From Caldichromatium japonicum (lineage in GTDB: Bacteria; Pseudomonadota; Gammaproteobacteria; Chromatiales; Chromatiaceae): a stretch of 64,000 bases of DNA. Made by a program: the position numbers and the translations under genes. Below the pieces are notes generated by a model. It was not told the origin of the DNA. It did not search any database and saw nothing but the letters and a program-made list of their open reading frames with translations. Each line of letters opens with the position of its first letter. The first letter of the stretch is position 1. The stretch lies in the NCBI RefSeq assembly GCF_011290485.1, contig NZ_CP048029.1, positions 2,366,501 to 2,430,500 of the forward strand, given 5' to 3'. Positions 18,116 to 27,445 of the stretch are shown one piece after another.

Positions 18116-18652
18116 ATGGAATGGTCAGATTGCGAGCGTTTGACCGAGGCCCTGGTCTTTGCCGCTGCCAGGCATCGCGACCAGAGGCGTAAGGATGCCG
18201 ACCGTTCGCCCTATATCAATCACCCGATTGCGCTGCTCCAGGTCCTGCTCGTCGAGGCCAGGATCCAAGGCCCCCCCGAGGTCCTGATCGCCGCCCTCCT
18301 CCATGACATCCTGGAGGACACGGCGACCCGCCCGGAGGAACTGGCCGAGCGCTTTGGGGCTGAGATCCGCGACCTGGTCCTAGAGCTCACCGACGACAAA
18401 TCCCTGCCCAAGGCCGAGCGCAAGCGCCTGCAAATCGAGCGCGCAGCCGGCTTAAGCCCCAAGGCGCGCCTGATCGCCCTGGCCGATAAGATCTCTAACC
18501 TCAGGGACCTCGCCACCAGCCCGCCGCCGGACTGGGACCTTGAGCGCCGACGCGCCTATTTCGACTGGGCAGCCGCCGCTGTGGAACCCCTCCGCGGCAC
18601 CCATGCTGAGCTTGAGCGGCTCTTTGACCTCGCCCTCTCCCGGCGCCCCTAG
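18116..18652 (+). CDS. MESH1-like HD-domain (p)ppGpp hydrolase
   Basis: Small stand-alone HD phosphohydrolase of 178 residues resembling MESH1/small alarmone hydrolases. Metal and substrate motifs are in place: H20 in ARHRDQRRK, NHPIAL (H36), HDILED (H63-D64...E67-D68) and ADKISNLRDL (D124...N128). It would cleave alarmones such as (p)ppGpp. No synthetase domain is present. The start lies only about 20 bases from the end of IS630 copy 2 with a weak ribosome site (CAGG), so expression may now depend on the IS. Confidence 0.82.
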   Translation: MEWSDCERLTEALVFAAARHRDQRRKDADRSPYINHPIALLQVLLVEARIQGPPEVLIAALLHDILEDTATRPEELAERFGAEIRDLVLELTDDKSLPKAERKRLQIERAAGLSPKARLIALADKISNLRDLATSPPPDWDLERRRAYFDWAAAAVEPLRGTHAELERLFDLALSRRP

Positions 18653-18783
18653 GGTCCTGGCGCGCCGGTCTCCCGCCTTCGCCCTTGGCAAAGCCGCAGG
18701 GTACGCATGGCGCGCCCTACTCGCGCAGGGGGTTCGGTTACAATGACCGGTCATTTGTCAACCAATCCTCGATGGAGTCTTTC

Positions 18784-19806
18784 ATGGGTCATTTTGGATT
18801 TCCGCTTGAGGCCATCCTGATCTTTCTCGTGGTGGTCGCGGTGTCGATCTATCTCGATCTCTTTGCCCACCGGCGGGTCGAGGAGATCAGCATCGCTGAC
18901 GCCACCAAATGGTCAGTGATCTGGGTGGTCTTGGCGCTCTCGTTCTATGTCTATCTCTGGCTGCGTTTCGACAAGAATTGGGCTGACCTTTATCTTGCCG
19001 GTTATGCACTCGAAAAGAGCCTATCAGTCGATAACCTGATGGTCTTTATGGCCATCTTCGCCTCCTTCGGCATCCGCTCGGGGCTGCAACATCGCATCCT
19101 CTACTGGGGGATCATCGGCGCCCTGGTCTTTCGCGCCATCTTCGTCCTCATCGGCACCAGCCTGTTTTATGCCAGCCCATGGGTCGGCTTTGCCTTTGCT
19201 GCATTGGTCGCCTGGAGCGCTGTGCAGATGCTCAAGAGCAGCGGCGAGGATGAGGAGATCGAGGAGTATTCCAACCACTGGAGCGTGCGCTTGACCGGCA
19301 AGATGATGCCCATCTACACTCGCTTGCACCTTGACCGGTTCTTCGTCAAACACGAAGAGCTCTTTGTCGGGCGCGAGGAGGCCGAGCGCGAAAAGACGGT
19401 CACCCGCATGGGCGCGATCTATGCCACGCCCGCCTTTTTGTGTCTGGCCACCATCGAGACCTCGGATCTCGCCTTTTCCTTTGATTCTGTCCCGGCAGTG
19501 ATCGCCGTCACCCAAGAGCCGCTGTTGGTCTATGCGGCCATGATCTTTGCGGTCCTGGGTCTGCGCAGCCTGTATTTTGTGCTCGCCGCCCTGACGCGTT
19601 ATCTCGTCCATCTCGATAAGGCGGTCATCGCCCTGTTGTTCTATATTGCGGCCAAGATGGCGCTTCAGTCATTTAATCACGCCATCTTCGATACGGGCAT
19701 CCATATCTCGCCGACTAGCAGCCTGCTGGTGGTGCTCGGGATGCTGACCCTAGGCGTCATCGCTTCCTTCATCTTTCCAGAAAGGAATGAGAAGGCAGTG
19801 AAATAA
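18784..19806 (+). CDS. TerC/Alx-family integral membrane protein
   Basis: Inner-membrane protein of 340 residues, linked in other bacteria to manganese export or tellurite resistance. Signatures: LEKSLSVDNLMVFMAIFASF and ETSDLAFSFDSVPAVIAVT with conserved acidic residues inside helices. About seven to nine hydrophobic segments. The ATG at 18784 has GGAG six bases upstream and is preferred to ATG 18772. I see no yybP-ykoY manganese riboswitch in the leader. Followed by a strong hairpin terminator. Confidence 0.9.
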   Translation: MGHFGFPLEAILIFLVVVAVSIYLDLFAHRRVEEISIADATKWSVIWVVLALSFYVYLWLRFDKNWADLYLAGYALEKSLSVDNLMVFMAIFASFGIRSGLQHRILYWGIIGALVFRAIFVLIGTSLFYASPWVGFAFAALVAWSAVQMLKSSGEDEEIEEYSNHWSVRLTGKMMPIYTRLHLDRFFVKHEELFVGREEAEREKTVTRMGAIYATPAFLCLATIETSDLAFSFDSVPAVIAVTQEPLLVYAAMIFAVLGLRSLYFVLAALTRYLVHLDKAVIALLFYIAAKMALQSFNHAIFDTGIHISPTSSLLVVLGMLTLGVIASFIFPERNEKAVK

Positions 19807-19810
19807 TGGG

Positions 19811-19847
19811 AAACTAACACCAGGCATGCTTGGCCTGGTGTTAGTTT
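19811..19847 (+). terminator. Strong intrinsic terminator after the terC-like gene
   Basis: A perfect 15-base stem (19811-19825 against 19833-19847) with a seven-base loop, followed by TATTAT. It begins four bases after the stop codon. Confidence 0.8.
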
Positions 19848-19950
19848 ATTATCAGGGAATCACTGAGATCAGGGGGCAACTCCATGATTATATAGAAGAT
19901 TTTAATAATAGCGCTCATTGTAGCATTTACAGCAAATTATGCCGGTCACC

Positions 19951-20312
19951 ATGTTAGCCAAGAACTATCCCATATTTATTAAGACAACTGAAGAATGGGA
20001 GAATTGCACCGACTGGTTCTATGAAGAACTAGCAGAACGCGGTAGACATGAAAGGGTGATGCAGCTGCCTACATAGGAGCTGGCGGCATGGGCGCATGGT
20101 ATGAGGAACTCGAGATCTGCGGCTATCGTCCAGAGGAGGCAGATCTTACGGAAATTCAGAAGGAAATTATTCGGGAGCGCTGCAAATATAATCCAATATT
20201 CAATTTGGACAAGCTTTCGAATGCTGAGCGTAGCTACTTTAGAGGGTATTCTGAAGATGCAGAAAAAAAGATTTTTGGATCGCATAAAACCTATGTGTAT
20301 TCAAATATATAA
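19951..20312 (+). pseudogene. Small acidic hypothetical gene broken by one frameshift
   Basis: Two pieces read as one protein if a base is shifted near 20050. The first is MLAKNYPIFIKTTEEWENC...AERGRHE from 19951. The second is KGDAAAYIGAGGMGAWYEELE...YVYSNI, ending at 20312; its in-frame ATG at 20088 could restart translation. Two related-looking WY/FYEEL motifs occur (DWFYEELAERG and AWYEELEICGY). No family recognised. The stretch is clearly AT-richer than its neighbours, which suggests acquisition from elsewhere. Confidence 0.4.
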
Positions 20313-20322
20313 TTAGCAGCGC

Positions 20323-20660
20323 CTGAGCGAAAAAAAAGAAGAGATCGAAGCTCAGCGTCGCGAGGCAGCAGAAAAAGAAAAGAAACTAAAAGAAAAACAA
20401 AGACAACTCAAAAAAAGGATTTCTGATCTCAAATTTCTTTAAATCTTCGAATATTTCGGTGACTGCTATCATCGAAACCAATACCCGGCGCCGCATCAAA
20501 TGCGCAATTTATGATTCATTAGGTGAACCCTTTGCAGTCAGTCAAGCGATTGTTACCCCGCCTATTGACGATATAATCATTATCACTTCAACACCGTCTC
20601 TTGCACAAAGCATCCGCTGCTGGATGCCAGTAGCAAAGATATCTATACGAGGATGTGAAA
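20323..20660 (+). pseudogene. Charged coiled-coil plus beta-domain remnant
   Basis: From 20323 one frame gives a very charged coiled coil (LSEKKEEIEAQRREAAEKEK...KKRISDLKFL, stop at 20440). The next frame continues with NISVTAIIETNTRRRIKCAIYDSLGEPFAV and a run of isoleucines. Together they look like one decayed gene, low in GC like the preceding fragment. No clear start codon and no recognised family. Confidence 0.3.
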
Positions 20661-20661
20661 A

Positions 20662-21144
20662 ATGCTCGATGTTGACAAATACCAGTCCCTGGGCAACTCG
20701 GCCCTTGGCGTTGAACTCACCCCAGAGGAGTGCCAGGTCCTGGCCGCGCGCATGGGGGTGATCCAGCTACAGGTAGGCGAGACCCTAGTCGAGGAAAACG
20801 AAGGCCGGCGTACCCTGTTTGTCTTGGCCCAGGGACGGCTATGCGTGTGCAAACGGGTGGGCGAGCGCGAGGAGACCGTCTATCAGATGCGCCCCGGTGA
20901 ATGCGCCGGCACCCGCGCCTTTATCGATGGCACCCCCCGCCGCGCCGCCCTGCGCGCCGAGGAGCCAGTGGTGGTCTTGACCTTGGAGCCTGAGGACTTC
21001 GATGAGCTGGTCGAGACCCATCCGCGGCTGGTCTTTAAGGTGATGCGCGCCATCTTTCGCATCACCCACAGCAATCTAATGCGTATGAACCTCGAGAGCG
21101 CCGAGATGCGCAACTATCTGCTCAAGACCGGCGGGCGGTATTGA
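20662..21144 (+). CDS. Cyclic nucleotide-binding domain protein
   Basis: A 160-residue single-domain CNBD protein. The beta-roll is visible from VIQLQVGETLVEENEGRRTLFVLAQGRLCV through MRPGECAGTRAFIDGTPRRAALRAEEPVVVLTLEPEDFDEL, ending in helices. The phosphate-binding cassette is not the classic FGE...RxA; GECAGTRAFIDGTPRRAAL replaces it, so the ligand is uncertain. No output domain is attached, so it probably acts through a partner. Followed after about 30 bases by the broken antiporter gene. Confidence 0.78.
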   Translation: MLDVDKYQSLGNSALGVELTPEECQVLAARMGVIQLQVGETLVEENEGRRTLFVLAQGRLCVCKRVGEREETVYQMRPGECAGTRAFIDGTPRRAALRAEEPVVVLTLEPEDFDELVETHPRLVFKVMRAIFRITHSNLMRMNLESAEMRNYLLKTGGRY

Positions 21145-21174
21145 TCCCCTAGGTTCAGGGCGAGTTGAAGTGCC

Positions 21175-22014
21175 GATGAATCTATTCGAGATCCTGGCCG
21201 CCTTGCTCGGCCTCACTGCGGTCCTGGGTTGGCTGAACCATTGCTTCATCCGGTTGCCGAATACGATCCGTCTGCCGACGTCTGCCCTCATCCTGTCGCT
21301 TATGCTGACAGCGCTCTCCGAAGACAACATCTTCACCCAAGATCTGATTCGCCTCTTGGATGATGTCCACTGCGAGGAGACCCTGCTGCACGGCAGCTGA
21401 GCTTTCTGCTCTTTGCCGGTGCGCTGCATGTCGATCTGGAGGCGATCTCTCGCTATAAAGGGGTGATCGTCGTCCTCGCCACCGTCAGTGTCATCGGCAC
21501 CATGCTGCTCAGCGGTTTGGGCGCCTGGCTGCTCTTTTGGCTGCTCGGGCTGCATATACCTCTGATCTATTGCCTGCTCTTCGGCGCCCTAATCGCACCG
21601 ACCGACCCTATCGCCGTGCTCGGTATCCTCAAAGAGGCCGGGGCCCCCGAGGCTTTGAGGATCAAGATCACGGGTGATTCCTTGTTTAACGACGGGGTCG
21701 CAGTGGAGTTGTTCTTGTCCCTGACTGGGATTGCTACCGGCGCACACCAAATCGAACCGCTGAAGCTGCTCTGGCTATTCGGCTATTAGGCCGGCTATTA
21801 GGCCATCGGCGGATTGGCGATTGGACTCACTGGCGGCAGGCTGGTGTTGGCCATGCTGCGACGGGTCGATGCCTATCAGGTCGAGGTCCTGTTGACCTTA
21901 GCGTTGGCCACCAGCGCCTACGCGCTCGCTGAGCATCTCCATGTCTCGGCCCAAATTGCCACCGTAGTCGCCGGCCTGATGATCGGGCATCATGGGCGAA
22001 GGATAGGAAATCCA
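21175..22014 (+). pseudogene. CPA1-type Na+(K+)/H+ antiporter, 5' part (broken)
   Basis: Membrane antiporter with MNLFEILAALLGLTAVLGWLN at the start. After a frameshift near 21400 it continues with GALHVDLEAISRYKGVIVVLATVSV, LLFGALIAPTDPIAVLGILKEAG and ITGDSLFNDGVAVELF, the ion-binding helices of the CPA1 family. A 12-base tandem duplication (GGCTATTAGGCC at 21781-21792 and 21793-21804) adds in-frame TAG stops. The reading resumes with GLAIGLTGGRLVLAML until GLMIGHHGRR, where foreign DNA begins. The 3' part is at 23262-23528. Confidence 0.85.
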
Positions 22015-23261
22015 GCTGTCTATGCCGCAGTGTTTTCCCCAGCCGAGAGGGGTCGGTCAAGGCTGGATTTGAGCCTCCTCCGACCACGGGAGGATGACCG
22101 GGACGCCAAAATCGGTCAGTAGGGATGCGGCGAAGGCGGTTTTTGCGGTGAGAGGAGGCAGGGACGGGAGCGAATTTGCGACAAACGGCAACGGCTGGTC
22201 CGGCAACCCGTCTACGGGCCGCCACCAGGACACCCGTTGGTCGTACTCGTACTCCGGCTCCGTCTAGGCGAGGGGATCGCCCCGGAGGCACTCCTCAGCG
22301 TCGATGGTGTCCTCTCCGGAGTCTTCGTACCACTCGGGCGGAGGCGATGCTGGGCGGGGTGGCGTGCTCGCCGATGTGCTCCAGGATGGCTCGCACGTCC
22401 ACCGCCTCGGTGATGAAGGCGATGAGCCGCATCTCGGGCCCGCACCTTGGGCAGGTCAAAGGGAACGCTTCGTCGATGCGGGCCAGCAGCATGGCCCAGA
22501 GGTACCGGGCGTCGAGCTCCTCCAGCCGGTCGAAGGCATTGCGGTGGGCGGGCGCAGTAGCGCAGCAGGCGCTCTAGTCCGGGCCGGTCGTGGGCCTCGA
22601 TGCGCAGGCGCAGGCTGGCGTCGAGGGAGAACCCGCCGCCGTGGTCCCACTCCTCTATCTCCTCTTGATCCGCCTTTTCCAGCCATCCCCGCCGCACGAA
22701 CGCCCGCAAGATGCGACGGCGGACTTGGGTCTGCACCGCCGCGGCGTCGTCCGCGTCCAGTTCCTCCACATAGATGAACCGTGCGCCCTGCTCCGGATCT
22801 GGCTCGAAAACACCGTCGATCACGATGACGTGAAAAATCCGCCGGGAGCGGATTTTCGCGCAAGCCCCCAGGGAGGGGCGAATCCCAGGGATGGGATGAG
22901 CAAAGTGGGTGTGCTCGTTCAGCGAGGAGCCGAATCGGTGGCTGAAGGCCACCGCGCCGGTTCGCGCCTTAGGACCAGCCCCAGGGCTGCGCGCGCGCAG
23001 GTGTTGCTCGACGGCGTCGAGGAAGATGCGCCAGGCGCTGTTGAGGGCTTCGCGGTCGTGCTGGAGGTGATAGCGCAGCCGCTTGGGCACGGATAGCACC
23101 CACTGGCGCACCGGCAGGCGGGGCAGGACATGATCGGCCAGATGCGCAGCGGTCTCCGCCATCCTGCGGGTGTTGCAGGAGGGACAGATGCCGCGGCCCT
23201 TGCAGGAGAAGGCGATGAGGAAGTCATGGCCGTAGTCGTCGCAGCGGGCGCGGGCGAAGCC
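22015..23261 (-). mobile_element. IS91-family element remnant inserted in the antiporter gene
   Basis: The minus strand encodes an IS91-type transposase. It starts truncated with YGFARARCDDYGHDFL, then CNTRRMAETAAHLADHVLPRL, VRQWVLSVPKRLRYHL, AVAFSHRFGSSLNEHTHF and FHVIVIDGVF. A frameshift near 22545 leads to RYLWAMLLARIDEAFPLTCP and RCGPEMRLIAFITEA. The beginning of the transposase is missing and the frame is broken, so it is inactive. Roughly 50 antiporter codons also appear to be lost between the flanking halves. Confidence 0.8.
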
Positions 23262-23528
23262 ATAAGCATCGTCTTGGCTGCCCGCGCCCTGAGCATCTGG
23301 CGGCCGATCCGCTGGCTGCCCTGGCGCAATGCATTTGGCCCTGGGACCTTTACCCTGATGACCTGGGCTGGACTGCGCGGCGGGATCTCGATCGCCTTGG
23401 CCCTCTCGCTCCCGGAAGGTGAAACACGCGAGCTCCTGGTCAGCGTCACCTATATCGTCGCAGTCTTTTCGGTCCTGGTCCAGGGGCTGACGCTCGGTCC
23501 TCTGGTACGTTTGCTCGCGAAACCTTGA
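23262..23528 (+). pseudogene. CPA1-type antiporter, 3' part
   Basis: Continuation of the antiporter interrupted at 22014: AISIVLAARALSIWRPIRW, then LMTWAGLRGGISIALALSLPEG, a highly typical CPA1 helix, and VLVQGLTLGPLVRLLAKP to the stop. Separated from the 5' half by the IS91 remnant, so no full-length transporter can be made. Confidence 0.85.
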
Positions 23529-23691
23529 AGTTGACCGACAGAGGACCTGCCAAGTCGTAAAGAGGCCTTTTTAGAGGACGAGCGCCGCGGCGAGGCCCGC
23601 GGGCGATCTTTGACCTGATCTTAGCAGATGAAGCGCTGTAGGGTGCGCGTTGTGCACTCTACAACGACAACGCATAGGTTCTTGATTCTGC

Positions 23692-25032
23692 TCAGTGACC
23701 AAGCAAACGCTGAGCGATCTGCGTAATCCGCTGGCGATCCACCTTGCCCGAATCGAGCCGCGGCAGGCCTTCCAACCGTATGAAGGCGCGCGGGCGCTCT
23801 GGCCCCGCAAGCTCTCGTTCGCACCAGCGGGCAAGGCCCTCTTCATCCAGGGCACCGCTATAGACGCCGATCAAGCGTGCCCCCCAGACAGGGTCGGGGA
23901 GAGCAACGACCTCGGCCTCGATCACGCCCGAGGCTGCGGCAAGCCTGTGGGTGACCTTGCGCAGCGAGACATTGGTCCCACCGATCGCACAGACATCATC
24001 GGCACGTCCAAAGAGGTGCAGCCAACCAGCCGGCTCCAAGCAGCCAAGATCGGCAATCTTCAGCCAACCCCGATCGAGTCCCACCCCCGGCTGACGCTTC
24101 GGATTGGCATAACCGAGCATGAGGCTGGGGGTGCGGAGGGCGATCGGCGCTGCTTTTGGACAGGCGGGGGCCATGAGCTCGACCCCAGGCAGGGGGAGGA
24201 AACGATCGGGGTCGGCAGGTTCGGCGAGTGCGATCAGTGCACAGGTCTCGGTCAGCCCGTAGCTCACCTGGATAGGCCAGCCGGCAGCGGATGCGCGCTG
24301 GGCAAGCTCGGGGCTCAATGCCTGACCGCCGACGAGCGCGCATCTGAGGCTAGCCGCAGGGTTTGCGCCCAATTCAAGCAGACGGGCAAGCATCGGCGGG
24401 ACAAGCGAGAGATGGGTGACTTGGTGTCTGACAAGATCCGCAGCCACCGCCTCGGCGTCAAATCCATCATGTAGGACCAGGCGGGCTCCGGAGACAGCGG
24501 CGCGATAGACGATCGCCGCACCGGCGATATGGCTCAAACGCAGACAACAGAGCCAGGTGGTGCCATCATCCGCCTCCAGGGCAGCATTGCTCAAGCGTGC
24601 CGCAGCGATCACCCCCGAAGGCCCGTGCATCGCGATCTTGGGCTGGCCGCCTGATCCGCTGGTGCGGATCAAGAGGGCAACCGGCGTGCTGGGGTATGGG
24701 GAGCTACTGTGCGCCTGGGGGCCGAGCGGCATCGGACGCTGAGCGTGTGCCTCCCAGGACCACTCGGCCCCTGTCATCTCAGTGAGCACCTGCCGCTCTG
24801 CTTCGGTGAGATCCGCACGATATGGAAAGATACCAGCACCGATCCGGTTGAGCGCCAAGGCGAGGATGGCTAGATCACAGGCGGGGCGATCGGGCACCAG
24901 CACGACCTGCCCCTCCCTCACCCCTTGGGCCCGAAGCTCGGCGGCGCGCGCCTTGAGCAGATCACTCAATGACTCGCCGGTCAGGGTCTCTTCGCCGGCG
25001 ATGAGACTGAAGCTGAGGGCAGGCAACTGCAT
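23692..25032 (-). CDS. menE: AMP-forming acyl-CoA ligase, MenE (o-succinylbenzoate--CoA ligase)-like
   Basis: Adenylate-forming enzyme of 446 residues. Motifs: LLIRTSGSGGQPKIAMH (P-loop, unusual as usual forms have SGTTGxPK), VSYGLTETCALIALAE, GRADDVCAIGGTNVS and the C-terminal LPRLDSGKVDRQ with the adenylation lysine. The order and small size fit MenE of menaquinone synthesis. No other men genes are in the window, so the exact substrate is uncertain. The ATG at 25032 begins the recognisable domain but lacks a good ribosome site; the open frame upstream to 25212 is not family-like. Confidence 0.68.
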   Translation of the reverse strand: MQLPALSFSLIAGEETLTGESLSDLLKARAAELRAQGVREGQVVLVPDRPACDLAILALALNRIGAGIFPYRADLTEAERQVLTEMTGAEWSWEAHAQRPMPLGPQAHSSSPYPSTPVALLIRTSGSGGQPKIAMHGPSGVIAAARLSNAALEADDGTTWLCCLRLSHIAGAAIVYRAAVSGARLVLHDGFDAEAVAADLVRHQVTHLSLVPPMLARLLELGANPAASLRCALVGGQALSPELAQRASAAGWPIQVSYGLTETCALIALAEPADPDRFLPLPGVELMAPACPKAAPIALRTPSLMLGYANPKRQPGVGLDRGWLKIADLGCLEPAGWLHLFGRADDVCAIGGTNVSLRKVTHRLAAASGVIEAEVVALPDPVWGARLIGVYSGALDEEGLARWCERELAGPERPRAFIRLEGLPRLDSGKVDRQRITQIAQRLLGH

Positions 25033-25329
25033 CTGAATATCTTGACGGCTGCGCCTGGAGGTTGACGAACTCAACCTTGTCGAAAGGGCGCCATGGATCA
25101 TGCGCACGGGTAGCCCGTGGCGCGATCTGCCTGAGGAACTGGGCCATTGACGCTGGGTCCATGTAACCTTCTCACGCTGATGGGACAAGGGCATTTGGGC
25201 AAGGATGGCCAAGGCGTTACATCATGATGCCGACCTGGAATAGCCATTCATCGATTCCACCATGGTGCGCCCCCATCCATATGCTGCTGGCGCCCCAAAA
25301 AAGCGAGGCAACAATCATCCGGGACATAA

Positions 25330-25410
25330 CAAATAGGCCCTACAGCCCAAAACTCAATCCTAACGAGCGGCGCAATGACGGCCTCAAGCATAGAGAACAA
25401 GGCCGGCAGC
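25330..25410 (+). pseudogene. IS630-type transposase C-terminal scrap
   Basis: A plus-strand stretch reads RPYSPKLNPNERRNDGLKHREQ, which is the PxYSPxLNPxExxNxxLK segment at the end of DDE_3 transposases. It differs from the three full IS630 copies here, so it comes from another element. Nothing recognisable lies between it and the ligase gene (25033-25329). Confidence 0.55.
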
Positions 25411-25909
25411 TGGGCGGGCTCAGTGAGCTGTCACCTAATCCCCGGCAATAGCGCTCGATAATGGCCTGGTGATAGGCGATCTTGTTTTCCCGATAGACCC
25501 GTTCTTCGCGCGTGCGCTGGCTGGACTTGAGCTGCCGCTGCCATCTGGCGGCCTCGGCGCGATGATGCGCGCACCTGACCGGATCGGCTTGGACGGCGGC
25601 ATTTCCTTGGGCCTTTAACCGCGCGGCCTGTCTTTGGCGGGCCTCTGCTTGGGCACGCTCCTTGGCCTGGCGCTCGGCACGCATCCGTTCGGCCTGGGAG
25701 GTGACTGAATAGTCCTGGGAAGTCGGTGACTGGGCTGTGGGCTTGCTGGTCTCGATAGAGGTGGCGCTCGCCTGATCGGGACAGGCACCTTGCTGATAAC
25801 TGATGCGACCGTCGGGCATTTGACAGCGATAGATGGCCTGGGCCCAGAGGGGTTGCTGGTAAAGCAAGGCCACGTCTAGCGCTGATGCCAATCTCCACAG
25901 GGCATGCAC
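25340..25909 (-). CDS. DUF4124-like secreted protein, C-terminus running into IS scrap
   Basis: A GTG at 25909 with GGAGGAC upstream starts a signal peptide (MHALWRLASALDVALLYQQPLWAQA). It is followed by IYRCQMPDGRISYQQGACP, the short Cys-containing module common in DUF4124 proteins. A long Arg/Gln/Ala coiled coil and a Cys-containing end (ADPVRCAHHRAEAARWQ, IIERYCRG) come next. The last 35 or so residues are antisense to the IS630 scrap at 25330-25410, so the native end was probably around 25435. Function unknown. Confidence 0.6.
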   Translation of the reverse strand: MHALWRLASALDVALLYQQPLWAQAIYRCQMPDGRISYQQGACPDQASATSIETSKPTAQSPTSQDYSVTSQAERMRAERQAKERAQAEARQRQAARLKAQGNAAVQADPVRCAHHRAEAARWQRQLKSSQRTREERVYRENKIAYHQAIIERYCRGLGDSSLSPPSCRPCSLCLRPSLRRSLGLSFGL

Positions 25910-26022
25910 GGGAAGTCCTCCTTTTCAGAGCGTCCGGGCCTCAACCTTTGATGCGCAATGCGCTCGCTACTCCGGCGATTGGCGCCCCTGGCTTTTCTCA
26001 GCCAAGGCGCGCACCCCATCCT

Positions 26023-27102
26023 CTAAGACATCCCCCGACAGCGGAGGCGGCGTCTATCGACCGCCTCGGCCAGTTCATCCAAGAGGGGTTCGGTGTCCTC
26101 CCAGCCGAGACAGGGGTCGGTGATACTCTGACCGAAGGTCAGTTCATCGCGCGGGCTTGGGTTCTGGCAGCCGGCGACCAGGTTGCTTTCGATCATCGCG
26201 CCCATGATCCGCCGATCGCCGCGCGCGATCTGACCGCAGACGTCCTGGCAGATCAGGATCTGTTTTTCGGGGCGCTTGCCGCTGTTGGCGTGGCTGAAGT
26301 CGATCATGATCTTGGGGATGAGACCGGAGGCGGCGATCTGCTCGGCGGCGATGTTGACGCTCTCGGTGTCATAGTTTGGACGCTGACCGCCGCGCAGGAT
26401 GATGTGGGTATCGACGTTTCCCGTAGTGCTGAAGATCGCCGATTGCCCTTCCTTGGTCACCGACATAAAGACATGCGGGCGCGCCGCAGCATGGATGGCA
26501 TCGATCGCCACCTTGATGTCGCCATTGGTGGCGTTTTTAAAACCGATCGGACAGGAGAGACCCGAGGCGAGCTCGCGGTGTCCCTGGCTTTCGGTGGTGC
26601 GCGCGCCGATCGCCCCCCAACTGATCAGATCGGCGATATATTGCGGGCTGATGAGATCCAAAAACTCGGTACCCGCCGGCACGCCCATGTTATTGAGATC
26701 AAGCAACAACTTGCGGGCGATCGCCAGCCCCTTGTTGATCTCGAAGCTCCCGTCGAGGTTTGGATCATTGATCAAGCCCTTCCAGCCGATGGTGGTGCGC
26801 GGTTTTTCAAAATAGACCCGCATCACGATCAAGAGATGCTCGGCGAGACGCTCGCGCACGGCCTTGAGCCTGCTTGCATAGGCGAGCGCCGCCTCGGGGT
26901 CATGCACCGAGCAGGGACCGACGACGACCAGGAGGCGATCCTCGCGCCCATGGAGGATCCGTTGGATCGCCTGACGGGTGTGATAGACCGTATCGGTAGC
27001 GGTCTCGGTGATGGCATATTCATCGATCAGTTCGCGCGGCGGGCGTACACGGGTGATATCACGGATACGCAGGTCGTCGGTCCGGTGCATATTCAATCGC
27101 AT
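26023..27102 (-). CDS. aroG: 3-deoxy-7-phosphoheptulonate synthase (DAHP synthase, class I)
   Basis: First step of the shikimate pathway, joining PEP and erythrose-4-phosphate. Visible: VVVGPCSVHDPEAALAYA, MRVYFEKPRTTIGWKGLINDPNLDGS, GARTTESQGHRELASGLSCPIGFKNATNG and MIDFSHANSGK, all active-site segments of AroF/G/H enzymes. Its 359 residues fit. Which aromatic amino acid inhibits it cannot be read from the sequence. The start could be ATG 27102 or 27090; neither has a strong ribosome site. Confidence 0.95.
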   Translation of the reverse strand: MRLNMHRTDDLRIRDITRVRPPRELIDEYAITETATDTVYHTRQAIQRILHGREDRLLVVVGPCSVHDPEAALAYASRLKAVRERLAEHLLIVMRVYFEKPRTTIGWKGLINDPNLDGSFEINKGLAIARKLLLDLNNMGVPAGTEFLDLISPQYIADLISWGAIGARTTESQGHRELASGLSCPIGFKNATNGDIKVAIDAIHAAARPHVFMSVTKEGQSAIFSTTGNVDTHIILRGGQRPNYDTESVNIAAEQIAASGLIPKIMIDFSHANSGKRPEKQILICQDVCGQIARGDRRIMGAMIESNLVAGCQNPSPRDELTFGQSITDPCLGWEDTEPLLDELAEAVDRRRLRCRGMS

Positions 27103-27225
27103 CAGGGGTGGTCAAGAGATGAGTATAAAACGGTAGGGCAGTGTCTTTAATCCCCAATGCACCTCTCACTTGGATAACTGCTGGGATAGATTCGAAGCCT
27201 TGTAGAGGGAAACACTGATTCATAT

Positions 27226-27300
27226 GCAGCCACGCATCCGCTGTCTTCGCCTCTCATTGATTTTTCTGGATTCCAGCCTTCGCCGAAATGACGATATGGG
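27226..27300 (+). repeat. Dispersed REP-like repeat, copy A
   Basis: About 75 bases similar to 30213-30290, with the core CTGGATTCCAGCCTTCGCCG and a following AATGACGA. The core can fold as a small hairpin. The surrounding gap (27103-27445) has no gene that I can support. Confidence 0.6.
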
Positions 27301-27445
27301 ACTTTTTCAGCGTTTCCATGGAGGTATCTCGATCTTTGAGGATCGCTGCTTGATTGCGCTTTGGTCCTTCCAGCACAGGCCGGGCGCCGGTCAAAATACA
27401 CTGGACACCGGCGTTGGCCGGTGTGACGAATGCATCAGCGGTGCC

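Noticed and set aside
18653..18783. Manganese riboswitch (yybP-ykoY) before the terC-like gene
   Set aside because: None of the conserved loop sequences of that riboswitch could be found in the 130-base leader.
22212..22577. Plus-strand open frames over the IS91 remnant
   Set aside because: They are shadows of the minus-strand transposase, whose motifs are clear in the corrected frame.
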